Shown here: in pieces, positions 23,601 to 36,630 of the stretch | Layout: the number at the start of each line of letters is the position of its first letter | How positions within the stretch are numbered: the first letter of the stretch is position 1 | Assembly: GCA_947568835.1 (NCBI GenBank) | Contig: CANOQG010000007.1 | Coordinates: 1,922,001 to 1,986,000 of the forward strand | Length of the DNA: 64,000 bases | Direction: 5' to 3' | DNA from: Protonemura montana | Taxonomy: Eukaryota; Arthropoda; Insecta; Plecoptera; Nemouridae | Notes under the pieces: model-generated | The model's input: the letters and a program-made list of their open reading frames with translations, nothing else | The model's database searches: none | What the model was told of the DNA's origin: nothing | Program-made: the position numbers and the translations under genes

Positions 23601-26600
23601 GCCCCATGTCCTGCCCCATGTCCTGCCCCATGTCCTGTCCCATGTCCTGCCCCATGTCCTGCCCCATGTCCTGCCCCTAGTCCTGCCCTATGTCCTGTCC
23701 TATGTCCTGCCCCATGTCCTGCCCCATGTCCTGCCCCATGTCCTGCCCCATGTCCTGCCCCATGTCTTGCCCCATGTCCCATGTCCTGCCCCATGTCCTG
23801 CCCCATGTCCTGCCCCATGTCCTTCCCTATGTCCTGTCCCATGTCCTGCCCCATGTCCTGCCCCATGTCCTGCTCCATGTCCTCCCCCTGTCCTGCCCCA
23901 TGTCCCATGTCCTGCCCCATGTCCTGCCCCATGTCCTGCCCCATGTCTTGCCCCATGTCCCATGTCCTGCCCCATGTCCTGCCCCATGTCCTGCCCCATG
24001 TCCTGCCCTATGTCCTGCCCCATGTCCTGCCCCTTGTCCTTCCCCATGTCCTGCTCCATGTCCTGCCCCATGTCCCATGTCCTGCCCCATTTCCTGCCCC
24101 ATGTCCTGCCCCATGTCCTGCCCCATGTCCTCCCCCATGTCCTGTCCCATGTCCTGCCCCATGTCCTGCCCCATGTCCTGCCCCTAGTCCTGCCCTATGT
24201 CCTGTCCCATGTCCTGCCCCATGTCCTGCCCCATGTCCTGTCCCATGTCCTGCCTCATGTCCTGCCCCATGTCCTGCCCTATGTCCTGCCCCATGTCCTG
24301 CCCCATGTCCTGCCCCATGTCCTGCCCTATGTCCTGCCCCATGTCCTGCCCTATGTCCTGTCCCATGTCCTGCTCCATGTCCTGCCCCATGTCCTGCCCC
24401 ATGTCCCATGTCCTGCCCCATGTCCTGCCCCATGTCCTGTCCCATGTCCTGCCCCATGTCATGCCCCATGTCCTGCCCCATGTCCTGCCCCATGTCCCAT
24501 GTCCTGCCTCATGTCCTGCCCCTTGTCCTGTCCTATTTCCTGCCCCATGTCCTGCCCCATGTCCTGCCCCGTGTCCTGCCCCATGTCCTGCCCCATGTTC
24601 TGCCCCATGTCCTGCCCCATGTCTTGCCCCATGTCCCATGTCCTGCCCCATGTCCTGCCCCATGTCCTGCCCCATGTCCTTCCCTATGTCCTGTCCCATG
24701 TCCTGCCCCATGTCCTGCCCCATGTCCTGCCCCATGTCCTGCTCCATGTCCTTCCCCTGTCCAGCCCCATGTCCCATGTCCTGCCCCATGTCCTGCCACA
24801 TGTCCTGCCCCATGTCCTGCCATATGTCCTGTCCCATGTCCTGCCCCATGTCCTGCCCTATGTCCTGCCCCATGTCCTGCCCCATGTCCTGCTCCATGTC
24901 CTGCCCCATGTCCTGCCCCATGTCCAATGTCTTGCCCCATATCCTGCCCTATGTCCTGCCCCATGTCCTGCCCCATGTCATGCCCATGTCCTGTCCCATG
25001 TCCTGCCCCATGTCATGCCCCATGTCCTGCCCCATGTCCTGCCCCATGTCCTATGTCCTGCCCCATGTCCTGCCCCTTGTCCTGTCCCATTTCCTGCCCC
25101 ATGTCCTGCCCCATGTCCTGACCCATGTCCTGCCCCATGTCCTGCCCCATGTCCTGCCGTATGTCCTGCCCCATGTCCTGCCCCATGTCCTGCCCTATGT
25201 CCTGTCCCATGTCCTGTCCCATGTCATGTCCCATGTCCTGCTCCATGTCCTGCCCCATGTCCTGCCCCATGTCCCATGTTTTGCCCCATTTCCTGCCCCA
25301 TGTCCTGCTCCATGTCCTGCCCCATGTCCTGCCCCATGTCCCGCTCCATGTCCTCCCCATGTCCTGCCTCATGTCCCATGTCCTGCCCCATGTCCTGCCC
25401 CATGTCCTGTCCCATGTCCTGCCCCATGTTTTGCCCCATGTCCTGTCCAATGTCCTGCCTCATGTCCTGCCCCATGTCCTGCCCCATGTCCTGCCCCATG
25501 TCCTGCCCCATGTCCTGTCCCATGTCCTGCCCCATGTCATGCCCCATGTCCTGCCCCATGTCCTGCCCCATGTCCCATGTCCTGCCCCATGTCCTGCCCT
25601 TTGTCCTGTCCCATTTCCTGCCCCATGTCCTGCCCCATGTCCTGCCCCATGTCCTGCCCCATGTCCTGCCCCATGTCTTGCCCCATGTTCCATGTCCTGC
25701 CCCATGTCCTGCCCCATGTCCTGCCCCATGTCCTTCCCTATGTCCTGTCCCATGTCCTGCCCCATGTCCTGCCCCATGTCCTGCTCCATGTCCTCCCCCT
25801 GTCCTGCCCCATGTCCCATGTCCTGCATCATGTCCTGCCCCATGTCCTGCCCCATGTCCTGCCCTATGTCTTGTCCCATGTCCTGCCCCATGTCCTGCCC
25901 CATGTCCTGCCCTATGTCCTGCCCCATGTCTTGCCCCATGTCCCATGTCCTGCCCCATGTCCTGCCCCATGTCCTGCCCCATGTCCTGCCCTATGTCCTG
26001 CCCCATGTCCTGCCCCTTGTCCTGCCCCATGTCCTGCTCCATGTCCTGCCCCATGTCCCATGTCCTGCCCCATTTCCTGCCCCATGTCCTGCCCCATGTC
26101 CTGTCCCATGTCCTGCCTCATGTCCTGCCCCATGTCCTGCCCTATGTCCTGCCCCATGCCCTGCCCCATGTCCTGCCCCATGTCCTGCCCTATGTCCTGC
26201 CCCATGTCCTGCCCTATGTCCTGTCCCATGTCCTGCTCCATGTCCTGCCCCATGTCCTGCCCCATGTCCCATGTCTTGCCCCATGTCCTGCCCCATGTCC
26301 TGCCCCATGTCCTGCCCTATGTCCTGCCCCATGTCCTGCCCTATGTCCTGTCCCATGTCCTGCTCCATGTCCTGCCCCATGTCCTGCCCCATGTCCCATG
26401 TCCTGCCCCATGTCCTGCCCCATGTCCCATGTCCTGCCCCATGTCCTGCCCCTTGTCCTGTCCCATTTCCTGCCCCATGTCCTACCCCATGTCCTGCCCC
26501 ATGTCCTGCCCCATGTCCTGCCCCATGTCCTGCCTCATGTCCTGCCCCATGTCTTGCCCCATGTCCCATGTCCTGCCCCATGTCCTGCCCCATGTCCTGC

Positions 26601-28130
26601 CCCATGTCCTGCCCTATGTCCTGTCTTATGTCCTGCCCCATGTAATGCCCCATGTCCTGCTCCATGTCCTCCCCCTGTCCTGCCCTATGTCTTATGTCCT
26701 GCTCCATGTCCTGCGTCATGTCCTGCCCCATGTCCTGCCCTATGTCCTGTCCCATGTCCTGCCCCATTTCCTGCCCCATGTCCTGCTCCATGTCCTGCCC
26801 CATGTCCTGCCCCATGTCCCGCTCCATGTCCTCCCCCTGTCCTGCCTCATGTCCCATGTCCTGCCCCATGTCCTGCCCCATGTCCTGCCCCATGTCCTGC
26901 CCCATGTCCTGTCCCATGTCCTGCCCCATGTTTTGCCCCATGTCCTGTCCAATGTCCTGCCTCATGTCCTGCCCCATGTCCTGCCCCATGTCCTGTCCCA
27001 TGTCCTGCCCCATGTCATGCCCCATGTCCTGCCCCATTTCCTGCCCCATGTCCCATGTCCTACCCCATGTCCTGCCCTTTGTCCTGTCCCATTTCCTGCC
27101 CCATGTCCTGCCCCATGTCCTGCCCCATGTCCTGCCCCATGTCCTGCCCCATGTCTTGCCCCATGTCCCATGTCCTGCCCCATGTCCTGCCCCATTTCCT
27201 GCCCCATGTCCTTCCCTATGTCCTGTCCCATGTCCTGCCCCATGTCCTGCCCCATGTCCTGCTCCATGTCCTCCCCCTGTTATGCCCCATGTCCCATGTC
27301 CTGCCCCATGTCCTGCCCCATGTCCTGCCCCATGTCCTGCCATATGTCTTGTCCCATGTCCTGCCCCATGTCCTGCCCCATGTCCTGCCCTATGTCCTGC
27401 CCCATGTCTTGCCCCATGTCCCATGTCCTGCCCCATGTCCTGCCCCATGTCCTGCCCCATGTCCTGCTCCATGTCCTGCCCCATGTCCTGCCCCATGTCC
27501 CATGTCATGCCCCATGTCCTGCCCCATGTCCTGCCCCATGTCCTGTCCCATGTCCTGCTCCATGTCCTGCCCCATGTCTTGCCCCATGTCCCATGTCCTG
27601 CCTCATGTCCTGCCCCATGTCCTGCCCCATGTCCTGCCCCATGTCCTGCCCCATGTCCTGCCCCATGTCCTGCCCTATGTCCTGCCCCATGTCCTGCCCC
27701 ATGTCCTGCCCTATGTCCTGTCCCATGTCCTGTCCCATGTCATGTCCCATGTCCTGCTCCATGTCCTGCCCCATGTCCTGCCCCATGTCCTGCCCCATGT
27801 CCTGCCCCATGTCCTGCTCCATGTCCTGCCCCATGTCCTGCCCCATGTCCCATGTCATGCCCCAGGTCCTGCCCCATGTCCTGCACCATGTCCTGCCCCA
27901 TGTCCTGCCCCATGTCCTGCCCTATGTCCTGTCCCATGTCCTGCCCCTTGTCCTGCCCCATGTCCTGCTACATGTCCTGCCCCATGTCCCATGTCCTGCC
28001 CCATTTCCTGCCCCATGTCCTGCCCCATGTCCTGCCCCATGTCCTGCCACATGTCCTGCCCCATGTCCTGCCCCATGTCCTGTCCCATGTCCTGCCCCAT
28101 GTCCTGCCCCATGTCCTGCCCCTAGTCCTG
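20545..28130 (+). repeat. 7.6-kb block, copy 1 (partner at 45.3-52.9 kb)
   Basis: Matches 45,311-52,896 at a constant offset of 24,766 bp, the longest length-conserved duplication in the window. Shared landmarks include GTAATG markers (22040, 23518 and 26642 against 46806, 48284 and 51408) and CCCCTAG markers (TAG at 20833, 23678, 24185 and 28123 against 45599, 48444, 48951 and 52889). Near 24,015-24,060 there is one internal rearrangement that does not change length: the partner has one fewer CCTGCCCCATGT and one extra CCTGCTCCATGT. Confidence 0.88.
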
Positions 28131-28376
28131 CCCTATGTCCTGTCCCATGTCCTGCCCCATGTCCTGCCCCATGTCCTGTCCCATGTCCTGCCTCATGTCC
28201 TGCCCCATGTCCTGCCCTATGTCCTGCCCCATGTCCTGCCCCATGACCTGTCCCATGTCCTGCCCCATGTCCTGCCCCATGTCCTGCCCCATGTCCTGCC
28301 CTATGTCCTGTCCCATGTCCTGCCCCATGTCCTGCCCCATGTCCTGCCCTATGTCCTGCCCCATGTCTTGCCCCAT

Positions 28377-31300
28377 GTCCCATGTCCTGCCCCATGTCCT
28401 GCCCCATGTCCTGCCCCATGTCCTGCCCTATGTCCTGCCCCATGTCCTGCCCCATTTTCTGCTCCATGTCCCGCCCCATGTCCTGCCCCATGTCCCATGT
28501 CATGCCCCAAGTCCTGCCCCATGTCCTGCCCCATGTCCTGTCCCATGTCCTGCTCCATGTCCTGCCCCATGTCTTACCTCATGTCCCATGTCCTGCCTCA
28601 TGTCCTGCCCCATGTCCTGCCCCATATCCTGCCCCATGTCCTGCCCCATGTCCTGCCCCATGTCCTGCCCCATGTCTTGCCCCATGTCCCATGTCCTGCC
28701 CAATGTCCTGCCCCATGTCCTGCCCCATGTCCTTCCCTATGTCCTGTCCCATGTCCTGCGCCATGTCCTGCCCCATGTCCTGCTCCATGTCCTCCCCCTG
28801 TTATGCCCCATGTCCCATGTCCTGCCCCATGTCCTGCCCCATGTCCTGCCCCATGTCCTGCCCTATGTCTTGTCCCATGTCCTGCCCCATGTCCTGCCCC
28901 ATGTCCTGCCCTATGTCCTGCCCCATGTCTTGCCCCATGTCCCATGTCCTGCCCCATGTCCTGCCCCATGTCCTGCCCCATGTCCTGCTCCATGTCCTGC
29001 CCCATGTCCTGCCCCATGTCCCATGTCATGCCCCATGTCCTGCCCCATGTCCTGCCCCATGTCCTGTCCCATGTCCTGCTCCATGTCCTGCCCCATGTCT
29101 TGCCCCATGTCCCATGTCCTGCCTCATGTCCTGCCCCATGTCCTGCCCCATGTCCTGCCCCATGTCCTGCCCCATGTCCTGCCCCATGTCCTGCCCTATG
29201 TCCTGCCCCATGTCCTTCCCCATGTCCTGCTCCATGTCCTGCCCCATGTCCCATGTCCTGCCCCATGTCCTGCCCCATGTCCTGTCCCATGTCCTGCCCC
29301 ATGTCCTGCCCCATGTCCTGCCCCACGTCCTGCCCCATGTCCTGCCCCATGTCCTGCCCCATGTCCTGTCCCATGTCCTGCCCCATGTCCTGCCCCATGT
29401 CCTGCCCCAAGTCCTGCCTCATGTCCTGCCCCATGTCCTGACCCATGTCCTGCCCCATGTCCTGCCCCATGTCCTGCCGTATGTCCTGCCCCATGTCCTG
29501 CCCCATGTCCTGCTCCATGTCCTGCCCCATGTCCCATGTCCTGCCCCATGTCCTGCCCCATGTCCTGTCCCATGTCCTGCCCCATGTCCTGCCCCATGTC
29601 CTGCCCCATGTCCTGCCCCATGTCCTGTCCCATGTCATGTCCCATGTCCTGCTCCATGTCCTGCCCCATGTCCTGCCCCATGTCCCATGTCCTGCCTCAT
29701 GTCCTGCCCCATGTCCTGCCCCATGTCCTGCCCCATGTCCTGCCCCATGTCTTGCCCCATGTCCCATGTCCTGCCTCATGTCCTGCCCCATGTCCTGCCC
29801 CATGTCCTGCCCCATGTCCTGCCCCATGTCCTGCCCCATGTCCTGCCCTATGTCCTGCCCCATGTCCTGCCCCATGTCCTGCCCTATGTCCTGCCCCATG
29901 TCCTGCCCTATGTCCTGCCCCATGTCCTTCCCCATGTCCTGCTCCATGTCCTGCCCCATGTCCCATGTCCTGCCCCATGTCCTGCCCCATGTCCTGTCCC
30001 ATGTCCTGCCCCATGTCCTGACCCATGTCCTGCCCCATGTCCTGCCCCATGTCCTGCCGTATGTCCTGTCCCATGTCATGTCCCATGTCCTGCTCCATGT
30101 CCTGCCCCATGTCCTGCCCCATGTCCCATGTCCTGCCTCATGTCCTGCCCCATGTCCCGCTCCATGTCCTCCCCCTGTCCTGCCTCATGTCCCATGTCCT
30201 GCCCCATGTCCTGCCCCATGTCCTGCCCCATGTCCTGCCCCATGTCCTGTCCCATGTCCTGCCCCATGTTTTGCCCCATGTCCTGTCCAATGTCCTGCCT
30301 CATGTCCTGCCCCATGTCCTGCCCCATGTCCTGCCCCATGTCCTGCCCCTTGCCTGTCCCATGTCCTGCCCCATGTCATGCCCCATGTCCTGCCCCATGT
30401 CCTGCCCCATGTCCCATGTCCTACCCCATGTCCTGCCCTTTGTCCTGTCCCATTTCCTGCCCCATGTCCTGCCCCATGTCCTGCCCCATGTCCTGCCCCA
30501 TGTCCTGCCCCATGTCTTGCCCAATGTCCCATGTCCTGCCCCATGTCCTGCCCCATGTCCTGCCCCATGTCCTTCCCTATGTCCTGTCCCATGTCCTGCC
30601 CCATGTCCTGCCCCATGTCCTGCTCCATGTCCTCCCCCTGTTATGCCCCATGTCCCATGTCCTGCCCCATGTCCTGCCCCATGTCCTGCCCCATGTCCTG
30701 CCCTATGTCTTGTCCCATGTCCTTCCCCATGTCCTGCCCCATGTCCTGCCCTATGTCCTGCCCCATGTCTTGCCCCATGTCCCATGTCCTGCCCCATGTC
30801 CTGCTCCATGTCCTGCCCCATGTCCTGCCCCATGTCCTGTCCCATGTCCTGCCCCATGTTTTGCCCCATGTCCTGTCCAATGTCCTGCCTCACGTCCTGC
30901 CCCATGTCCTGCCCCATGTCCTGTCCCATGTCCTGCCCCATGTCATGCCCCATGTCCTGCCCCATGTCCTGCCCCATGTCCCATGTCCTACCCCATGTCC
31001 TGCCCTTTGTCCTGTCCCATTTCCTGCCCCATGTCCTGCCCCATGTCCTGACCTATGTCCTGCCCCATGTCCTGCCCCATGTCTTGCCCCATGTCCCATG
31101 TCCTGCCCCATGTCCTGCCCCATGTCCTGCCCCATGTCCTTCCCTATGTCCTGTCCCATGTCCTGCCCCATGTCCTGCCCCATGTCCTGCTCCATGTCCT
31201 CCCCCTGTTATGCCCCATGTCCCATGTCCTGCCCCATGTCCTGCCCCATGTCCTGCCCCATGTCCTGCCCTATGTCTTGTCCCATGTCCTGCCCCATGTC

Positions 31301-32491
31301 CTGCCCCATGTCCTGCCCTATGTCCTGCCCCATGTCTTGCCCCATGTCCCATGTCCTGCCCCATGTCCTGCCCCATGTCCTGCCCCATGTCCTGCTCCAT
31401 GTCTTGCCCCATGTCCTGCCCCATGTCCCATGTCATGCCCCATGTCCTGCCCCATGTCCTGCCCCATGTCCTGTCCCATGTCCTGCTCCATGTCCTGCCC
31501 CATGTCTTGCCCCATGTCCCATGTCCTTCCTCATGTCCTGCCCCATGTCCTGCCCCATGTCCTGCCCCATGTCCTGCCCCATGTCCTGCCCCATGTCCTG
31601 CCCTATGTCCTGCCCCATGTCCTGTCCCATGTCCTGTCCCATGTCATGTCCCATGTCCTGCTCCATGTCCTGCCCCATGTCCTGCCCCATGTCCTGCCCC
31701 ATGTCCTGCCCCATGTCCTGCTCCATGTCCTGCCCCATGTCCTGCCCCATGTCCCATGTCATGCCCCAGGTCCTGCCCCATGTCCTGCCGCATGTCCTGC
31801 CCCATGTCCTGCCCCATGTCCTGCCCTATGTCCTGTCCCATGTCCTGCCCCTTGTCCTGCCCCATGTCCTGCTACATGTCCTGCCCCATGTCCCATGTCC
31901 TGCCCCATTTCCTGCCCCATGTCCTGCCCCATGTCCTGCCCCATGTCCTGCCACATGTCCTGCCCCATGTCCTGCCCCATGTCCTGTCCCATGTCCTGCC
32001 CCATGTCCTGCCCCATGTCCTGCCCCTAGTCCTGCCCTATGTCCTGTCCCATGTCCTGCCCCATGTCCTGCCCCATGTCCTGTCCCATGTCCTGCCTCAT
32101 GTCCTGCCCCATGTCCTGCCCTATGTCCTGCCCCATGTCCTGCCCCATGTCCTGTCCCATGTCCTGCCCCATGTCCTGCCCCATGTCCTGCCCCATGTCC
32201 TGCCCTATGTCCTGTCCCATGTCCTGCCCCATGTCCTGCCCCATGTCCTGCCCTATGTCCTGCCCCATGTCTTGCCCCATGTCCCATGTCCTGCCCCATG
32301 TCCTGCCCCATGTCCTGCCCCATGTCCTGCCCTATGTCCTGCCCCATGTCCTGCCCCATGTCCTGTCCCATGTCCTGCCCCATGTCCTGCCCCATGTCCT
32401 GCCCCATGTCCTGCCCTATGTCCTGTCCCATGTCCTGCCCCATGTCCTGCCCCATGTCCTGCCCTATGTCCTGCCCCATGTCTTGCCCCAT
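28377..32491 (+). repeat. 4.1-kb higher-order repeat, copy 1 of 3
   Basis: About 4,115 bp, followed by two further tandem copies. Its first 2.5 kb (to 30,863) is also the end of the 15,720-bp duplication. The rest, 30.9-32.28 kb, resembles 11.2-12.65 kb, so the unit is built from the 11.2-15.1 kb block closed on itself. The last 211 bp (32,281-32,491) looks like a local duplication of the preceding 211 bp. The variant CCTCACGTCC at 30,891 is shared by all three copies but absent from the 14.58-kb relative. Confidence 0.85.
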
Positions 32492-35400
32492 GTCCCATGT
32501 CCTGCCCCATGTCCTGCCCCATGTCCTGCCCCATGTCCTGCCCTATGTCCTGCCCCATGTCCTGCCCCATTTTCTGCTCCATGTCCCGCCCCATGTCCTG
32601 CCCCATGTCCCATGTCATGCCCCAAGTCCTGCCCCATGTCCTGCCCCATGTCCTGTCCCATGTCCTGCTCCATGTCCTGCCCCATGTCTTACCTCATGTC
32701 CCATGTCCTGCCTCATGTCCTGCCCCATGTCCTGCCCCATATCCTGCCCCATGTCCTGCCCCATGTCCTGCCCCATGTCCTGCCCCATGTCTTGCCCCAT
32801 GTCCCATGTCCTGCCCAATGTCCTGCCCCATGTCCTGCCCCATGTCCTTCCCTATGTCCTGTCCCATGTCCTGCGCCATGTCCTGCCCCATGTCCTGCTC
32901 CATGTCCTCCCCCTGTTATGCCCCATGTCCCATGTCCTGCCCCATGTCCTGCCCCATGTCCTGCCCCATGTCCTGCCCTATGTCTTGTCCCATGTCCTGC
33001 CCCATGTCCTGCCCCATGTCCTGCCCTATGTCCTGCCCCATGTCTTGCCCCATGTCCCATGTCCTGCCCCATGTCCTGCCCCATGTCCTGCCCCATGTCC
33101 TGCTCCATGTCCTGCCCCATGTCCTGCCCCATGTCCCATGTCATGCCCCATGTCCTGCCCCATGTCCTGCCCCATGTCCTGTCCCATGTCCTGCTCCATG
33201 TCCTGCCCCATGTCTTGCCCCATGTCCCATGTCCTGCCTCATGTCCTGCCCCATGTCCTGCCCCATGTCCTGCCCCATGTCCTGCCCCATGTCCTGCCCC
33301 ATGTCCTGCCCTATGTCCTGCCCCATGTCCTTCCCCATGTCCTGCTCCATGTCCTGCCCCATGTCCCATGTCCTGCCCCATGTCCTGCCCCATGTCCTGT
33401 CCCATGTCCTGCCCCATGTCCTGCCCCATGTCCTGCCCCATGTCCTGCCCCATGTCCTGCCCCATGTCCTGCCCCATGTCCTGTCCCATGTCCTGCCCCA
33501 TGTCCTGCCCCATGTCCTGCCCCAAGTCCTGCCTCATGTCCTGCCCCATGTCCTGACCCATGTCCTGCCCCATGTCCTGCCCCATGTCCTGCCGTATGTC
33601 CTGCCCCATGTCCTGCCCCATGTCCTGCTCCATGTCCTGCCCCATGTCCCATGTCCTGCCCCATGTCCTGCCCCATGTCCTGTCCCATGTCCTGCCCCAT
33701 GTCCTGCCCCATGTCCTGCCCCATGTCCTGCCCCATGTCCTGTCCCATGTCATGTCCCATGTCCTGCTCCATGTCCTGCCCCATGTCCTGCCCCATGTCC
33801 TATGTCCTGCCTCATGTCCTGCCCCATGTCCTGCCCCATGTCCTGCCCCATGTCCTGCCCCATGTCTTGCCCCATGTCCCATGTCCTGCCTCATATCCTG
33901 CCCCATGTCCTGCCCCATGTCCTGCCCCATGTCCTGCCCCATGTCCTGCCCCATGTCCTGCCCTATGTCCTGCCCCATGTCCTGCCCCATGTCCTGCCCT
34001 ATGTCCTGCCCCATGTCCTGCCCTATGTCCTGCCCCATGTCCTTCCCCATGTCCTGCTCCATGTCCTGCCCCATGTCCCATGTCCTGCCCCATGTCCTGC
34101 CCCATGTCCTGTCCCATGTCCTGCCCCATGTCCTGACCCATGTCCTGCCCCATGTCCTGCCCCATGTCCTGCCGTATGTCCTGTCCCATGTCATGTCCCA
34201 TGTCCTGCTCCATGTCCTGCCCCATGTCCTGCCCCATGTCCCATGTCCTGCCTCATGTCCTGCCCCATGTCCCGCTCCATGTCCTCCCCCTGTCCTGCCT
34301 CATGTCCCATGTCCTGCCCCATGTCCTGCCCCATGTCCTGCCCCATGTCCTGCCCCATGTCCTGTCCCATGTCCTGCCCCATGTTTTGCCCCATGTCCTG
34401 TCCAATGTCCTGCCTCATGTCCTGCCCCATGTCCTGCCCCATGTCCTGCCCCATGTCCTGCCCCTTGCCTGTCCCATGTCCTGCCCCATGTCATGCCCCA
34501 TGTCCTGCCCCATGTCCTGCCCCATGTCCCATGTCCTACCCCATGTCCTGCCCTTTGTCCTGTCCCATTTCCTGCCCCATGTCCTGCCCCATGTCCTGCC
34601 CCATGTCCTGCCCCATGTCCTGCCCCATGTCTTGCCCCATGTCCCATGTCCTGCCCCATGTCCTGCCCCATGTCCTGCCCCATGTCCTTCCCTATGTCCT
34701 GTCCCATGTCCTGCCCCATGTCCTGCCCCATGTCCTGCTCCATGTCCTCCCCCTGTTATCCCCCATGTCCCATGTCCTGCCCCATGTCCTGCCCCATGTC
34801 CTGCCCCATGTCCTGCCCTATGTCTTGTCCCATGTCCTGCCCCATGTCCTGCCCCATGTCCTGCCCTATGTCCTGCCCCATGTCTTGCCCCATGTCCCAT
34901 GTCCTGCCCCATGTCCTGCTCCATGTCCTGCCCCATGTCCTGCCCCATGTCCTGTCCCATGTCCTGCCCCATGTTTTGCCCCATGTCCTGTCCAATGTCC
35001 TGCCTCACGTCCTGCCCCATGTCCTGCCCCATGTCCTGTCCCATGTCCTGCCCCATGTCATGCCCCATGTCCTGCCCCATGTCCTGCCCCATGTCCCATG
35101 TCCTACCCCATGTCCTGCCCTTTGTCCTGTCCCATTTCCTGCCCCATGTCCTGCCCCATGTCCTGACCTATGTCCTGCCCCATGTCCTGCCCCATGTCTT
35201 GCCCCATGTCCCATGTCCTGCCCCATGTCCTGCCCCATGTCCTGCCCCATGTCCTTCCCTATGTCCTGTCCCATGTCCTGCCCCATGTCCTGCCCCATGT
35301 CCTGCTCCATGTCCTCCCCCTGTTATGCCCCATGTCCCATGTCCTGCCCCATGTCCTGTCCCATGTCCTGCCCCATGTCCTGCCCCATGTCCTGCCCCAT

Positions 35401-36630
35401 GTCCTGCCCTATGTCTTGTCCCATGTCCTGCCCCATGTCCTGCCCCATGTCCTGCCCTATGTCCTGCCCCATGTCTTGCCCCATGTCCCATGTCCTGCCC
35501 CATGTCCTGCCCCATGTCCTGCCCCATGTCCTGCTCCATGTCTTGCCCCATGTCCTGCCCCATGTCCCATGTCATGCCCCATGTCCTGCCCCATGTCCTG
35601 CCCCATGTCCTGTCCCATGTCCTGCTCTATGTCCTGCCCCATGTCTTGCCCCATGTCCCATGTCCTTCCTCATGTCCTGCCCCATGTCCTGCCCCATGTC
35701 CTGCCCCATGTCCTGCCCCATGTCCTGCCCCATGTCCTGCCCTATGTCCTGCCCCATGTCCTGTCCCATGTCCTGTCCCATGTCATGTCCCATGTCCTGC
35801 TCCATGTCCTGCCCCATGTCCTGCCCCATGTCCTGCCCCATGTCCTGCCCCATGTCCTGCTCCATGTCCTGCCCCATGTCCTGCCCCATGTCCCATGTCA
35901 TGCCCCAGGTCCTGCCCCATGTCCTGCCCCATGTCCTGCCCCATGTCCTGCCCCATGTCCTGCCCTATGTCCTGTCCCATGTCCTGCCCCTTGTCCTGCC
36001 CCATGTCCTGCTACATGTCCTGCCCCATGTCCCATGTCCTGCCCCATTTCCTGCCCCATGTCCTGCCCCATGTCCTGCCCCATGTCCTGCCACATGTCCT
36101 GCCCCATGTCCTGCCCCATGTCCTGTCCCATGTCCTGCCCCATGTCCTGCCCCATGTCCTGCCCCTAGTCCTGCCCTATGTCCTGTCCCATGTCCTGCCC
36201 CATGTCCTGCCCCATGTCCTGTCCCATGTCCTGCCTCATGTCCTGCCCCATGTCCTGCCCTATGTCCTGCCCCATGTCCTGCCCCATGTCCTGTCCCATG
36301 TCCTGCCCCATGTCCTGCCCCATGTCCTGCCCCATGTCCTGCCCTATGTCCTGTCCCATGTCCTGCCCCATGTCCTGCCCCATGTCCTGCCCTATGTCCT
36401 GCCCCATGTCTTGCCCCATGTCCCATGTCCTGCCCCATGTCCTGCCCCATGTCCTGCCCCATGTCCTGCCCTATGTCCTGCCCCATGTCCTGCCCCATGT
36501 CCTGTCCCATGTCCTGCCCCATGTCCTGCCCCATGTCCTGCCCCATGTCCTGCCCTATGTCCTGTCCCATGTCCTGCCCCATGTCCTGCCCCATGTCCTG
36601 CCCTATGTCCTGCCCCATGTCTTGCCCCAT
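32492..36630 (+). repeat. 4.1-kb higher-order repeat, copy 2 of 3
   Basis: About 4,139 bp. Landmarks move by 4,115 bp from copy 1 up to about 35.2 kb and by 4,139 bp beyond about 35.5 kb, owing to a 24-bp (two-monomer) gain near 35,350. The CCTCACGTCC variant is at 35,006. The 580-bp spacing between two CCTGACCC-CCTGCCGTATGT groups (33,554 and 34,134) is the same as in the other copies. Confidence 0.85.
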
